64,000 bases of DNA from Flaccisagitta enflata (GCA_965153355.1 OZ231126.1:42346001-42410000), one strand, 5' to 3'; counted from the first letter of the stretch, positions 14,141-25,432 are shown. Notes: generated by a model from the letters alone, not told the origin. Program-made: numbers and translations.

Positions 14141-14311
14141 CTGATTCGACGAGCGGCTTTCAGTCGTAACAGCCGGCGTCGTAGTGGAGGGCGAGGCGAT
14201 GGTGGGGCCACCAGGAGGAGTGCTTACAACGTTATCAGCGCGCTGTTGAATCTGCGACTGTCGCATTTTTTTCAACAGAACTAATTTGGCTTCCTCATTG
14301 CGTAACTCCGC
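14141..14311 (-). CDS. GATAD2: p66 exon 6, CR1 coiled coil
   Basis: Acceptor CCCTATTTACAG and donor GTAAGC bound a 57-codon phase-0 exon. It encodes ELRNEEAKLVLLKKMRQSQI, the diagnostic CR1 helix of p66 proteins that forms an antiparallel coiled coil with MBD2/MBD3 and so anchors p66 in NuRD. The second half is a Ser/Thr/Pro-rich linker with PGGPTIASPS. This exon and the GATA-finger exon together identify the gene. Confidence 0.95.
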
Positions 14312-14414
14312 CTGTAAATAGGGAAAAGCCAAAATCGAGGATTAGGTTGAATACAATAATACAATTTTAGATTATAATTCTTCAACGACGGCATCTTTTG
14401 TATGGGCAATTAGA

Positions 14415-14542
14415 TTCAAAAAAGGCGAAATGAACATCACATATGAGGAAAACCATACATGTAATATGACAAGAAGAGCTCTTCTTGTCATATTACATGT
14501 ATGGTTTTCCTCATATGTGATGTTCATTTCGCCTTTTTTGAA
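14415..14542. repeat. Perfect spacerless 128-bp palindrome
   Basis: Each arm is 64 bp (14,415-14,478 and 14,479-14,542), with no mismatch and no spacer; the centre is AAGAGCTCTT. I checked the two arms base by base. It lies in p66 intron 5. The sequence just outside the right arm (ACAATTTTAGATT) repeats a string found at 14,362, left of the palindrome, which suggests template switching. Confidence 0.98.
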
Positions 14543-14749
14543 CAATTTTAGATTCCGCCTCACTTGAAAGATCCTCTCCGCTTAAACCTACGAACCAAGA
14601 CAATTCTCTGTGCTCTGCTACTTGCTTTCAACCATCAGGCAAAAACACATGAACGTGTCAATAAACCCAAAAGCCACTCCACCTCAATTATTGTTAGTCG
14701 GCCTGTCCCATCGGCCACATCCCATGCTCTTTAAGCCGCGTTACAGACC

Positions 14750-14970
14750 TATTCTTCGCATTGCTACTCCTGCCCAACCAAACGCGACTGTTAAATTGGC
14801 CGTGTATCCGACCTGATTCCACTTCATGTACTACAGATTTCATCCTCTCCTGTCGGTCGGTCCGTAAGTCCGTCCGTCACATTTTTGAATTGGGCGCGCT
14901 TTTGGCATCACTGCTCCAGCCCAACCGTCCGCGACTGGATTGCCGTATATCCGACCTTGTTTTCCACTAT
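14750..14970 (-). repeat. Dispersed hairpin element family, two partial copies
   Basis: Two fragments of the family: one at 14,755-14,815 with CTCCTGCCCAACCAAACGCG and GCCGTGTATCCGACC, and one at 14,850-14,965 with CCGTAAGTCCGTCCGTCAC and GCCGTATATCCGACCTTG. The second ends about 10 bp from the splice donor of p66 exon 5. Confidence 0.7.
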
Positions 14971-14974
14971 TCAC

Positions 14975-15189
14975 CTGCAATTTTCGCACGACTTTTTGCT
15001 TGGCCTCCACCTCAGCCGGGGAAAGCTGTTTGCCAGGCTGAATCTGGACAGAATTGAGCTTTTTCTTTTTAATGTCCTTGAGCATCCCTTTCGACTCCAA
15101 AATGGCCTCCTCCAACTGCTCTTCTTCGTCGCGCGTAATCATCTGACGCGGGCGCCGGGGACGGAGCTCGCGGCCGGGAGAAAAAGTCG
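14975..15189 (-). CDS. GATAD2: p66 exon 5
   Basis: Acceptor TTTTCAATACGACAG and donor GTGAATAG. The exon starts with two bases completing an Ala codon from exon 4 and ends in phase 0. It encodes a charged helical segment (RQMITRDEEEQLEEAILESK then LSPAEVEAKQKVVRKLQ) that runs directly into CR1 of exon 6, as expected for the region N-terminal to CR1. Confidence 0.88.
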
Positions 15190-15481
15190 CTGTCGTATTG
15201 AAAAGGAGAAAAACGAAAATACTAACCATTCATAAGTCATCTAAGGATTCAACATGGTCAGTGGTGTCCGATGCCCTACTCAATGAGATATGGTAAAGTG
15301 ATAGGATGAAATTAGGGTAAAATTCCTTACATCTAAAATGAAAGCCCATTGTACAGGACATCGGCCCTAAGCTATGGGGGCCCCGCTCTACAGCGCGCTG
15401 CCAAAAAAATGGGTGCGGTATGGCGAAAATTTGTATCAACCAATTGAGCAAGTGTTTTGCCACATTCGAGCACATGAGATA

Positions 15482-16093
15482 CAGTGAGGCTCATAAAAAA
15501 GTTTCCAGTTTTGTCATTAACATTTTGCAGGTTTTATAATTGAAAAAAACAATCTACTGAAGAATTTTTTATTTTCTTCAATTTGAGTTCAATCCCAGAT
15601 TTCTAGCTCTTTCCGTTTAGGTGTGACATTGATTTGAAGTAGCACATATCAAAATTGCCTTCGGAAAAAGGAGTAAAAAATTGTGATATTTTGCTTTATA
15701 GAAAACATGACTAATTAACTTTAAACTTATGTCATTTCAAAACGAATCAAGCCACAAACTTCTGCTTGGTCTAGATTTGTAGAGTTTTTGAAGCTCTTTA
15801 AAATGGTCATGGATATGATATATGACTCATAGATCGTTTTCAATATATTTAAATAAAACAAGATCAACCTTGTGTTCTGTCAAAGGCTGTTTGCTTCCAA
15901 GCATAAGTAAATGGCTTATCATCTTTGTACCTTTATAGTTTTTTAACAGTTTGAGTCACATAAATGGGGTTGGACTAGATTTGTAAAGTTTTTTAAAAAG
16001 TTTAAAAATCTCATAGATTTCAATTATTTAAAGCGACTTTAATTAAATTAACTAGCTTGTAAACAGCTGGAAACTTTTTTATGAGCCGCGCTG
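15482..16093. mobile_element. Tc1/mariner-like MITE
   Basis: Terminal inverted repeats CAGTGAGGCTCATAAAAAAG and its counterpart CAGCGCGGCTCATAAAAAAG, each followed by TTTCCAG, flanked by the dinucleotide TA on both sides (15,480-15,481 and 16,094-16,095). This is the Tc1/mariner pattern. No transposase frame remains. Sits in p66 intron 4. Confidence 0.88.
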
Positions 16094-16297
16094 TACTAGT
16101 TACGTTACCGAATAAGCAAGGCCGGATACAGAACTGCCTTCGGATAGGTGTGGATAAGTCGGGACAGAGATAATGAGATCAAAATGCCGAGAAGAGAGAC
16201 AGACAGATCGACGGACATGGCTGTGGCGCGCCTGCAACTGTAGCCAGTCTGAAGGTCTGAGTGATTCAAGCAATAAATGATATTTTAAGAAATGTAC

Positions 16298-16411
16298 CTG
16301 AATTCGTCGGAGCAGTTCCGGTAGTGGTCGTGTTTGCAATGGAAGTCTCGACTTCCATGGATTCATTCCCGTTCACCATTCGAGAAACCTTCGAGGGAAC
16401 TTGGTTTTCAT
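16298..16411 (-). CDS. GATAD2: p66 exon 4
   Basis: Acceptor TCTGTATTTAAAAG and donor GTACATT bound 114 bp. The first two bases complete an Asp codon with the single base left by exon 3, and the last base completes an Ala codon with exon 5. It encodes DENQVPSKVSRMVNGNESME, similar in position and composition to the acidic SDNEQPSSPRVNG segment of vertebrate p66. The acceptor tract is weak, but the double phase match supports it. Confidence 0.8.
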
Positions 16412-16714
16412 CTTTTAAATACAGAATGAAGCGGCGGGGGGGGGGGGAGAGAAAATGTGAAGAACCGATTATTTACCACTCATCTTTAACATAAAGATCT
16501 CCATAAACTGACTGGAAACTCCGGCAGCCACTTTTCGGTTGGTTCGACAATCTGTCGCATGGGGCGATTGTGGACCAAATGTTAAGCTTTCTATGCTAAA
16601 ACTCCTTGGGCAGCCTAAACGTCACCCCGACCCCAGTCAAGTCAAACCTCACAAAAGTACGCCACAACGCAGAATCAGATTTCATATCTACATTTAGCAA
16701 ATTCAATGACTATA

Positions 16715-17116
16715 CAGTTGCAATGAAAATACAATGCTAGGAGCCGCAAAATCTCTAGCAACCCCCCCTGCAGCTTTTACTGTGAATACAATAGGGGTGA
16801 GTAAAATAGTAGATGCTAGTACACTTTAATTCAGTTCCCGCCATCAAGGTGATTTTTCAATTTCTTCATAGTATCTGAGATAATAGCCATAATGGAGCAA
16901 AATTCAACACTTGCAAAAACGGTTGATTTTGACCCTTTAAAAGGCTGTTTCTCAAAAACTAAGTTGAAATGAAAAAATCGCCCCGATGGCGGGAATTTTA
17001 TTGGAACAAGTTATCAGCTGTTACCTTAAAAGCTAACTTAATATTAATTGTTTAAGCTGCAGGGGGGGCTGCTAGAGATTTTGGCTGCTCCTCTCATTGT
17101 ATTTTCATTGCCTCTG
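16715..17116. mobile_element. Fold-back MITE with TA target duplication
   Basis: Ends CAGTTGCAATGAAAATACAA and CAGAGGCAATGAAAATACAA in inverted orientation, TA on each flank (16,713-16,714 and 17,117-17,118). Inner inverted blocks include CTCTAGCA-CCCCCCCTGCAGC and CCCGCCATC. Tc1/mariner-like by target site. Noncoding, in p66 intron 3. Confidence 0.85.
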
Positions 17117-17210
17117 TAATGTGTTTTTTACTGTTAAAGCGGGATAAGCCTGTAACTGTAATACTGTATGATTCATAATTTAGTACAATCCATTCTAAGA
17201 AGAGTCTCAC

Positions 17211-17352
17211 CCGCAGCACTGGATTGTTCCTTGACAGGCGTATTTTCCTTCCCTTCTCCGTCAATTGCAGGAGCGGGTGTTTCCGGAGGAGCAGACCGTT
17301 TTTTCGCTTCGCCTCGAGTCACACGGGAGGATAAATCGGTTGGCTCGGTGGA
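17211..17352 (-). CDS. GATAD2: p66 exon 3
   Basis: Strong acceptor (CCGGCCCTCCTCATACCAG) and donor GTGAGACTC. It begins in phase 0 and leaves one base for exon 4. The 47 codons are open and encode a Ser/Thr/Glu/Lys/Pro-rich segment (RVTRGEAKKRSAPPETPAPA). It is assigned by phase and position. Confidence 0.82.
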
Positions 17353-17412
17353 CTGGTATGAGGAGGGCCGGAAATAATTTTCAACTTACTGTGTCAAATA
17401 AAATTGTGATGC

Positions 17413-17414
<2 letters not shown>

Positions 17415-17476
<62 letters not shown>

Positions 17477-17604
17477 CTCTCACTCACACTCACATATAAA
17501 AGACACACACACACATATAAAAGACACACACACACACATATATATAAAAGACACACATATATATATATAAAAGTCACACATAGTAATGTTGTCCAACTTT
17601 CATA

Positions 17605-17668
<64 letters not shown>

Positions 17669-17767
17669 ACACACTCACACACTCACACACACACACACAC
17701 TCACACACACACACACACACTCACACACTCACACACTCACACACTCACACACTCACACACTCACACA

Positions 17768-17820
<53 letters not shown>
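17415..17820. repeat. (TC)n and (CA)n microsatellites
   Basis: TC runs at about 17,415-17,480 and 17,607-17,664, followed by CACACTCA and CA arrays to 17,820. In p66 intron 2. Confidence 0.97.
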
Positions 17821-17943
17821 TGAGAACGAGGCACAAAGCAGGTATGTAGACAAATAAATGGAAATCTTTACTTCACATTTTGTGAATTGGGTAATTAACT
17901 ATGGCACTTTGTTTTGCTAGTTGCTGCTTTCTTATGGGCCTGA

Positions 17944-18408
17944 ACCATAGAAAATCCATGACCGTTTTAAAGCTCTGCAAAAAATCTTCCTAATGCGACA
18001 TTGCTGGTCATTAGCTTTATTCGTTTAGAAATGGCAATGGTTTGAAGAAAAAAATTGCTTTTTGAAAAGAGTGCTTATTTCAATTTTTTTCTAATGAACA
18101 ATTTTTGTCTTTCCGTTTTTGTCAATAATGCAGCTCAGGATTGTCCTAGCTACTCGTTATCCATGAACAAATTAAAGAGCTTCAAATTTTCTTTAAATTG
18201 GCGCCAAGAACAAATTTTTAACTCAATGCGTTTAGTTTTTAGGCTAGAATAAAGATAACCCATGAAAGTGGTGTAGTGAATTTCCAAATTTTTGACCACC
18301 TGTCTTCATTCTAATGCCATTTCTAAACGAATAGAGTTAAAACATCCAGCAAGGTCTCACTTGAACGATCTTTCGCAGATCTTAAAATGGTCATGGATAT
18401 TGCTATGT
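17944..18408. mobile_element. Fold-back element D
   Basis: Arms of about 90 bp: the left contains CCATGACCGTTTTAAAGCTC and TTCGTTTAGAAATGGCA, and both recur in reverse complement around 18,310-18,400. Target duplication not found. Noncoding. Confidence 0.7.
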
Positions 18409-18719
18409 TTTTCTCATTGCTTGGATGTGAAACATTGACTAACAAGTTGTTCGCTTTTCTATTTTGCCATAGTTATGCAATATTTTGCGATAAAATAATG
18501 GCAAAACAAAGACAAAATATTGAAGAAAAGTAAACGGTTCATTCTATTTAACTTTTTCGATGATTAATAAACATATTGATGGTTAATTGACCGTTAATCA
18601 TTAACGGTTGGACATCGATACCTATAAGGCATACAACCTTAAGTCCCATGAGAGATTTTGAAGTTATTTCTATATTGGCAATAAAGCAGCTTCACTATAG
18701 GGCACAAATTAGCTCAGTC

Positions 18720-18900
18720 CCTTGAAATGCTTAAAACTGTATAAGTCACACAAACACAAAGGTCACACAAACACATAAAAGTCACACAAACACAAGTCAC
18801 ACGCAAAAGTTTGACGTGCAAAAGTTACACGCGCAATTTAAGTTTCACACACAAAGTAACATACACGAAGAAACATAAAAAAGTATCACAAACATACTAA
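18720..18900. repeat. Degenerate (AAGTCACACAAACAC)n-like repeats
   Basis: Loose tandem variants of AGTCACACAAACACA and CACACGCAAAAGT in p66 intron 2, close to exon 2. Confidence 0.6.
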
Positions 18901-19035
18901 CATCCAAATTAAAGCAGTACGTAACACAAGCAAAGAAAGACAAACTTTAATCAAACGCAAACGTTCTTGACACGAACTAGGATGACATTAATATGTTATT
19001 CTTATGCACATTGAACTTGATACACATGAACTCAC

Positions 19036-19207
19036 AATGTGATGACTCTTGCTGCCGCGTAGATTGTGACCACCGATCGAATTGGAATCCTTGGAGTCCG
19101 TCGAAGACGTTGGATCGGATGTAGATTCCTCTTTAACCGGGTCCTTCTTTAAATCTTTCGCGTCGCTGCCGTTGGTCATTTTGCCATTTTCCTCCACTTG
19201 CTGCTTC

Positions 19208-19246
<39 letters not shown>

Positions 19247-19689
19247 TTCTCGGCCGCCGTCGCGTCTTCCTCATCTTTAGCGGCTTTTTTCCGTTTTTCG
19301 GTAGCGGCGGCTGCGTTGGTGGAGTTCGTGACAATTTTTGCTTTGACGTCGACGACGGCGTCTCCATCGGCGGCGGTCTTCACTTCCGGTTGTTCCATAG
19401 TCTCCGTCTCCATCTTTTCCACGTCCTGAGCGACGGCGACGGCGTCTTCCTGAGTTTTACTGCCGCGAGTCAGTCTGCCGGACCGTTTCCGCTCTTTGAT
19501 CCTTCTCCCCGCGTCCGACTTGTCCTTATCTTCCTTAGATTCCTCGTCAACGGTTCCATTTTGATCTTCCTCTTTGATGGGCTCGGCTGTAGGAGCGGCG
19601 GTCGCGTCGGCGGACGAGGTATCCTCGGATTTGACTTCTTTCGAGGACGACGAATAGTTGTTTGATGTTGTTTTGGAATCGGTGGAAAC
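19036..19689 (-). CDS. GATAD2: p66 exon 2, charged N-terminal region
   Basis: A 218-codon phase-0 exon between acceptor TTTAATGTCAG and donor GTGAGTTCATG. No stop codon occurs in the frame. It encodes acidic and Lys-rich disordered sequence, with a short basic patch GRRIKERKRSGRLTRGSK, similar in character to the N-terminal basic stretch of other p66 proteins, and a run of twelve Thr encoded by an (ACG)n repeat at about 19,207-19,250. The poly-Thr is a coding microsatellite and may vary in length between individuals. The methionine at 19,422 is internal, not the start. Confidence 0.88.
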
Positions 19690-19946
19690 CTGACATTAAA
19701 TGTTGAAATGACAAAATCTTTACTTACAACCATGAAACGACGCACCGGTAAGGAATAAGAAAGTTTGTTTCAAACGAAATTCGCTTTCTGCTTCTGTAAA
19801 GCTCAAAGCATTTGAAACGAAAATAGATAGTCACGTACACGTCATGGGCGGAATTCCGGAAAGGTCGGTTAGTGTGGCTAGTTAACCGGCTAAAACAATA
19901 CTTGTCACTGGCTGATTGATACTTTAGCATACTATCTGGGAAAAAC

Positions 19947-20592
19947 AGGGTGTTCAATCTCAAAGTGGGAAAAGTAAAAAGCTTACATTTCCAAATGCAC
20001 TCGGTCAGTAATTTCAAACCATTTTTCTCAGATTGTAGTATTATGTTTGACGATTTTAGTCGCGTATACGCGACTCTACAACCTGCTCTGTCCGTCGGTC
20101 GGTCGGTCCGTGATGCTTAGCGGTCGGTCCGTGATGCTTAGCTTTTTTTCGCCGCCCCTGCCCACCCGCACGCGACTAAGGTAGCCGTGTATCCGGCTCA
20201 AAAACTCATGTTTTTTATCAACACCGTTTTTCAATGTTCTGCCTGTCTCAAACGGCTTGAAAACCGGTGCAAGATTGGTCCCAGATGTGAACATTTACAA
20301 ATTATAATTCATTTGAGACCAATCTGGCATTTGTAGCTCAAACCGTTTAGAAATTTGAGCAATTTTAAGAAAAACTATCATGATTATAAGGAGTTTTTTA
20401 GCTCAAACTTCATATACTTGTTATACTTAAAATTGATGCTGTGGACAAACTATTTAGGCTAGACCAATGATATTTTTATACAAAAAAAAACGTCAAAGAT
20501 AATACTACTAGAGAAAAATGATTTGAAATCACTGACTAGTTGCGTTTAGGAATATAAGCTTTTTACTTTTCCCAGTGAGATTGAACACGGGG
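19947..20592. mobile_element. Fold-back element E with nested hairpin element
   Basis: Arms of about 110 bp share GTGTTCAATCTCA, GGGAAAAGTAAAAAGCTTA and CAGTGATTTCAAA-type blocks in inverted orientation. A dispersed hairpin element (20,058-20,200) lies in the spacer. In p66 intron 1. Confidence 0.75.
20058..20200 (-). repeat. Dispersed hairpin element copy
   Basis: Begins with the hairpin AGTCGCGTATACGCGACT (7-bp stem, 4-nt loop), then a CCGTCGGTCGGTCGGTCCGT core, then CGCCCCTGCCCACCCGCACG and GCCGTGTATCCGG. Confidence 0.8.
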
Positions 20593-21002
20593 TATGATTG
20601 GCAGCACCCTAAAAGAAAGATCTCAACTTCTCATTGAAAAAAAGTAAACAAATTTATAAGCATTTTAATCTATGTCGAAAAATCTAAAATGAGCGCAAAC
20701 TTGTCTCTGTGCGTCACACCATTTTGAAATGCAATATGTTTGAAGCTAGAGTTGAGAGTGACTCGGGATTTCAATCACCACCGATTTTCAGGGATTTTCC
20801 CTTGCCACCACCGTTTTTCGGTTTTTTTCAGTGATTTTATTCTGCATCTGCTTATGGGGTTGTTTAGATGCATCATGCTGCATAAACCTTGAGCACAATT
20901 AATCATCAGAACTTTAAAACTACCAATATAATGAAAAAAGAAGTGCTAAATTGAATAGTTTTTTTTATTCAAATTGAGCAGCAGACCTGAATGAAGATCA
21001 AC

Positions 21003-21131
21003 AAGTGATGCGGGGTCACAAATATTGTTGCGGACGGGTGGGCATGGGTATCCAACCCAACTGGTGCTGACAGATGGACCAACAGACCGACGGAGGGACA
21101 AAGCCTCTTAAAGAGTTGCGTGTCTGCAACT
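21003..21131 (+). repeat. Dispersed hairpin element copy
   Basis: Starts GTGATGCGGGGTCACAA, contains GACGGGTGGGCATGGG and an ACAGACCGACGGAGGGACA core, and ends AAGCCTCTTAAAGAGTTGCG then TGTCTGCAACT, whose stem is AGTTGC/GCAACT. Confidence 0.75.
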
Positions 21132-21543
21132 TTTTAAAGATGTGCATGTTAAAACTTGTCAATCATTGATTTTTGTCTGAATGTTTACACATGAAAAAGT
21201 AAACATCTCAGTCTCTTCTTTGAAGTGGATAGGTTAAGTTTTTTGCACTTTTCTATTTCTTGAGTTTGCTATATGACCTTTGTTCCTGGTGCTACCAAAC
21301 AGAGGAAAATCCCATATATCCTGTTCTTATACAGATTTACTGTGAGATGGCATTCTTGATGCCATGGTCAAAAAGATGATTTACACCTTTAAATGAAACA
21401 AGGCCAAGAGATGTCCAATAGATGCGTCCTCTTTAGATGTAAGATATCAAGATACAAATTTAAAGATATAAAGATATTAAGATATTAATGTATGAAGATA
21501 TAAAGATCCTGAGATAAAGAGAAAAATATGAACTGATTCCTTC

Positions 21544-21710
21544 ATCACCCCCCCGCCCCCCCCATGCCTCCCACCCCACCACACATTCCACCCCTCCCAA
21601 CCCCCCACCCCACGCCTACCCACGCCTCCACCCCACGCCTCCCCACCTCCGCTCGCCCCCACCTCCCCCACGCCCCCACTCCCGCCTCCCCACGCCTCGT
21701 CCTCACAAAG
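21544..21710. repeat. C-rich low-complexity tract
   Basis: About 85 percent pyrimidine on the plus strand, built from CCCCACGCCTCC-type blocks. Reading frames across it are compositional artefacts. Confidence 0.85.
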
Positions 21711-21719
21711 AGACACAGG

Positions 21720-21960
21720 GGATTCTGAGTATAGAGAGACATGAAAAGACATGGAGAGACATAAGAGACATGAGAGACATGATAGACTTAAGAGACATAA
21801 GAGACACAAGAGACATAAAAGAAATAAGAAACATAAGAGATGTAAGAGACATAAGACACGTAGAAGACATATAGAAGACAAAGTATTAAAAGATACAAAG
21901 ACACAAATATACAAAGACACATATACATACAAGAGACATAAGATATATGAGATATGTAAC
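21720..21960. repeat. (AGAGACATA)n degenerate minisatellite
   Basis: Tandem variants of a 9-bp AGAGACATA unit. Confidence 0.88.
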
Positions 21961-22154
21961 ACATTATAAGAGATTTATATTGATGAAGATATTACTTAGT
22001 TATATTCGCTTGAATATAAATAAATATAAAAACCTTATAAGAATCATGGTTTGTACCCTGTGACCTGTTAGTTAGGATATACTCCTTTATAGAGATGCGG
22101 GAGGACCCATCTAAAAGGTGTTTTCATCTCAGCCAGTTTTCCATATTTATTTTA

Positions 22155-23199
22155 ATACTCTGCCCTCTATTCTCTGTCTCTCTCTCTGTCTCTGTCTCTC
22201 TGTTCTCTCTCTTCTCTGTCTCTCTCTCTGTCTCTCTGTCTCTCTGTCTCTCTGTTCTCTCTGTCCCTCTGTCTCTCTGTCCCTCTGCCCTCTCTCTGTA
22301 CCTCTCTGTCTCTCTGCCTCTCTGCCTCTGTCTCTCTCTCTGTCTCTCTCTGTCTCTCTCTCTCTGCCCTGTCTCCTCTCTCTCTGCCCTCTCTGCCCTT
22401 CTCTCTGCCCTCTCTGTCTCTCTCTCTCTCTGTCTCTCTCTCTCTCTGCTCCCTCTCTCTCTCTGCCTCTCCCTGCCTCTCTCTGTCTCTCTCCCCTGGC
22501 CCTGTCTCTCTCTGCCCTGCCCTCTGCCCCTGTCCCTGTCTCTCTGTCCTGGTCTCTGTCTCTGGCCCTCCCGTCTCTGCCCTCTGTCTCTCTGCCCCCG
22601 CCCCCCTGCCCCCCTGCCCCTCTGTCCCTGTCTCTCTCTGCCCTTCTCTTCTGCCCCTCTGCCCTCTGCCCTCTGTCTCTCTCGCCTCTGTCTTCTCTGT
22701 CTCTCTCTCTCTGTCTCTCTCTCTCTCTGCCTCTCTCTCTCTCTCTGCCTTCCTGCCCTCCTCCTGCCCCCCGCCCTGCCCCCCTGCCCCTGCCCCGTCC
22801 CGTCCTGCCTCTGTCTGGCCCCCTGCCCTGCCCCCGCCCCCTGCCCCCCGCCCCGCCCCGCCCCGTCTCTCTGCCCTCTCTCTCTCTCTGCCCTCTCTCT
22901 CCCTCTCTGCCCTCTCTCTCTCTGCCCTCTCTTTTCCACTATTTCTTTATTTTCATTTTCATTTTTTCTTGCTATGTGTATTTCAAGAATTGAAGTCGAA
23001 ATATCTTTGAGCCGAACCCCGCCCCCCGCCCCTCCGTCTCTCTGCCGCCCCGCCCTGCCCTCTCTGCCCTCTGCCCTCTCTGCCTCTGTCTCCTGCCTCT
23101 GCCCCCCGTCTCTGCTCTCTCTCTCTGTCTCTCTCTCTCTGGCCCTCTCTCTCATCTCTCTCCTTCTGTCTCCAGCTCCGCTCTCTCTCTCTCTCTCTG

Positions 23200-23235
<36 letters not shown>

Positions 23236-23238
23236 GCT
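22155..23238. repeat. 1.1-kb polypyrimidine tract (CTCTCTGCC/TCTCTG)n
   Basis: Almost continuous C/T on the plus strand with periodic G, broken only by about 110 bp of ordinary sequence at 22,930-23,035. The 393-codon and 343-codon frames over it are artefacts of composition. Located in p66 intron 1. Confidence 0.95.
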
Positions 23239-24117
23239 TCTGTCTTTCATTATTGGAGTTCATCTTTTTTTCTTAACAGAATTGACAGTATTGACACGCT
23301 GAATACAAATAGTGAGGGAAAACATATCTTGAACAAAAGATTTTGTTGCTATTTATCAAGCTTAAAAAAACAAAAACTAGCTGAGTAAAACTGGTATCAG
23401 ACACTGCTTCCTTGTCACCATGGTAACTGTAGAACAAGGGATTTAGATAATATCGATTTTTTTCCTGCAAATTTCAATGATTAACATGCGCACTTTCTTG
23501 AATATGATAGCAATTTCAGCTTATTGAAGGGCAGTTGGGGAAGGGAGATAAAAACGGTGAAAAAACGAAAATCCAAATCACTGAATCAGTGATAATTGGC
23601 ATTCACTCCACCGTTTTTTCCGTTGGTGAATCACCGAATCTCAAGCCTATTTGAAGCTGATCATGTACTTTCAAAAATGGCAAAAAAAGTTGGATTTCTT
23701 TTTTCTCCTACCCTTCTATTTTTGAAATGCTCTCAAATTTTACCAGGAAATGATAAACATGCAAATTGCTTAACTACTCTAGTAAGCTATTGAGCTTTAG
23801 TTTTATAATCTCATAGATTTTTAGTCAGATTTGAAAAGGGAAGTAGCCTAATTTCGCCGCCAAAATGACCAAAATCTATTTTTTTTTTACCACAACCACC
23901 TCCTAGTTCTAATAAACGAAACTCGCAGTCCCTAAATTGGATTGAAGATTGTTTCTCTTTTTTGTTCTAGTTAGTATGAATATGAAAATAACAAAAAACT
24001 AGTCAGGTTAATGAGATTTTAGCAAATGAGGGGAAAACATACTGTTTGCCATACCTGCTGCCAAACTTCCTAGATAGTATTAGTAGGTCACTTTACAACT
24101 CACGAGTTACTTCTTAC
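23239..24117. other. Intron 1 of p66, no other feature recognised
   Basis: AT-rich intronic sequence leading to exon 1. Confidence 0.6.
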
Positions 24118-24182
24118 CTCTTTCTCATCCTCTATTTCCATTCCCCCATCCTCATCTTCAAAATCGGCACAGTCCATCCCGT
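24118..24182 (-). CDS. GATAD2: p66 exon 1 as far as visible (start-containing candidate)
   Basis: Acceptor TTTCTTCCTTTGCAG and donor GTAAGAAG bound 65 bp. In the frame required by exon 2 (phase 0 junction) it reads GMDCADFEDEDGGMEIEDEK, strongly acidic as expected for the p66 N terminus. The ATG at 24,177 is the best start visible. Because the exon has a good acceptor and opens with two bases of a split codon, either translation starts here after a noncoding first exon or one more coding exon lies further right. I found no convincing candidate for it. Confidence 0.75.
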
Positions 24183-24334
24183 CTGCAAAGGAAGAAATAC
24201 ACCTAAGTTACGTAGAATGATGTACCTATTTATGTGCTTAGAATTGTTATCTATGTGGGTCACTCTTAGAACAGCAATTGCGTTCAAGCACACGTTCAAA
24301 TTCATTCACTCCCACATCTGCAAAACTCACCTCA

Positions 24335-24985
24335 ACTCATTCATTCTAAACTCATTCACTCCAATATATCCAAACTCATTCACTCCCACATATCCAAACT
24401 CATTCACTCCCACATATCCAAACTCATTCACTCCCACATTTCCAAACTCATTCACTCCCACATTTCCAAACTCATTCACTCCCACATTTCCAAACTCATT
24501 CACTCCCACATTTCCAAACTCATTCACTCCCACATTTCCAAACTCATTCACGCCCACATTTCCAAACTCATTCACGCCAACATTTCCAAACTCATTCACG
24601 CCCACATTTCCAAACTCATTCACGCCCACATTTCCAAACTCATTCACGCCCACATTTCCAAACTCATTCACGCCCACATTTCCAAACTCATTCACGCCCA
24701 CATTTCCAAACTCATTCACTCCCACATTTCCAAACTCATTCACTCCCACATTTCCAAACTCATTCACTCCCACATTTCCAAACTCATTCACTCCCACATT
24801 TCCAAACTCATTCACTCCCACATTTCCAAACTCATTCACGCCCACATTTCCAAACTCATTCACGCCCACATTTCCAAACTCATTCACCCCCAGATTTTCA
24901 AACACATTTACCCCCACATCTCCAAACTCATTCACGCCCACATTTCCAAACTCATTCACGCCCACATTTTAAAACTCATTCACCC
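24335..24985. repeat. 24-bp minisatellite (CACATTTCCAAACTCATTCACTCC-like)
   Basis: About 27 tandem copies with few substitutions; the T/G change in CACTCC versus CACGCC is shared by runs of neighbouring copies, which indicates block duplication. The unit length is divisible by three, so frames of 308 and 212 codons stay open on both strands without implying a gene. Confidence 0.95.
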
Positions 24986-25278
24986 CCACATTTTCTCTTT
25001 CACCGCCACACCTCAATGCATTCAATCCCAGGTTAAGAATCTCGTATATTCCCACATTTCCACACTCGTTCACGCCAACACGTTCAAACACTTTCACTCC
25101 CATCCGTTCAAACTCACTTCCCTCATTTATTCGTGAAAACAATCTAATTCACTTATTTTATTCATGAGAACATAGAGAACTATGATGTTCTTACTCTTTT
25201 AGACATTTCAAGCAGAACGTTTTTTTTTGGAAAAAAGTCAAAAATATGTAATTCGACTTTTTGAAGAGAAAAGTTTTT

Positions 25279-25432
25279 AGTCGCGGACACGCGACTACAA
25301 CTTGCCGTGTTGGTCAGTAGGCAGGTCCGTCGGTAGGTCCATCCGTCACATTTTAGAATTCTGATTGTTTTTTGCATTACTGCTCCTGCCCAACCAACCG
25401 CGACTGGATTGCTGTGTATCCGGCCTTGTTTA
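25279..25432 (-). repeat. Dispersed hairpin element copy
   Basis: Hairpin AGTCGCGGACACGCGACT, then a TCCGTCGGTAGGTCCATCCG core, CTCCTGCCCAACCAACCGCG and GTGTATCCGGCCTTG end. Confidence 0.82.

Noticed and set aside
22095-23276. 393-codon plus-strand and 343-codon minus-strand frames
   Set aside because: Both result from the stop-poor polypyrimidine tract; no domain and no splice sites.
24046-24972. 308-codon frame with NSFTPTFP repeats
   Set aside because: A 24-bp tandem repeat keeps frames open on both strands; the plus frame also runs over the p66 exon in antisense.
24335-24985. CRISPR array
   Set aside because: Units are contiguous without variable spacers, and the DNA is eukaryotic.
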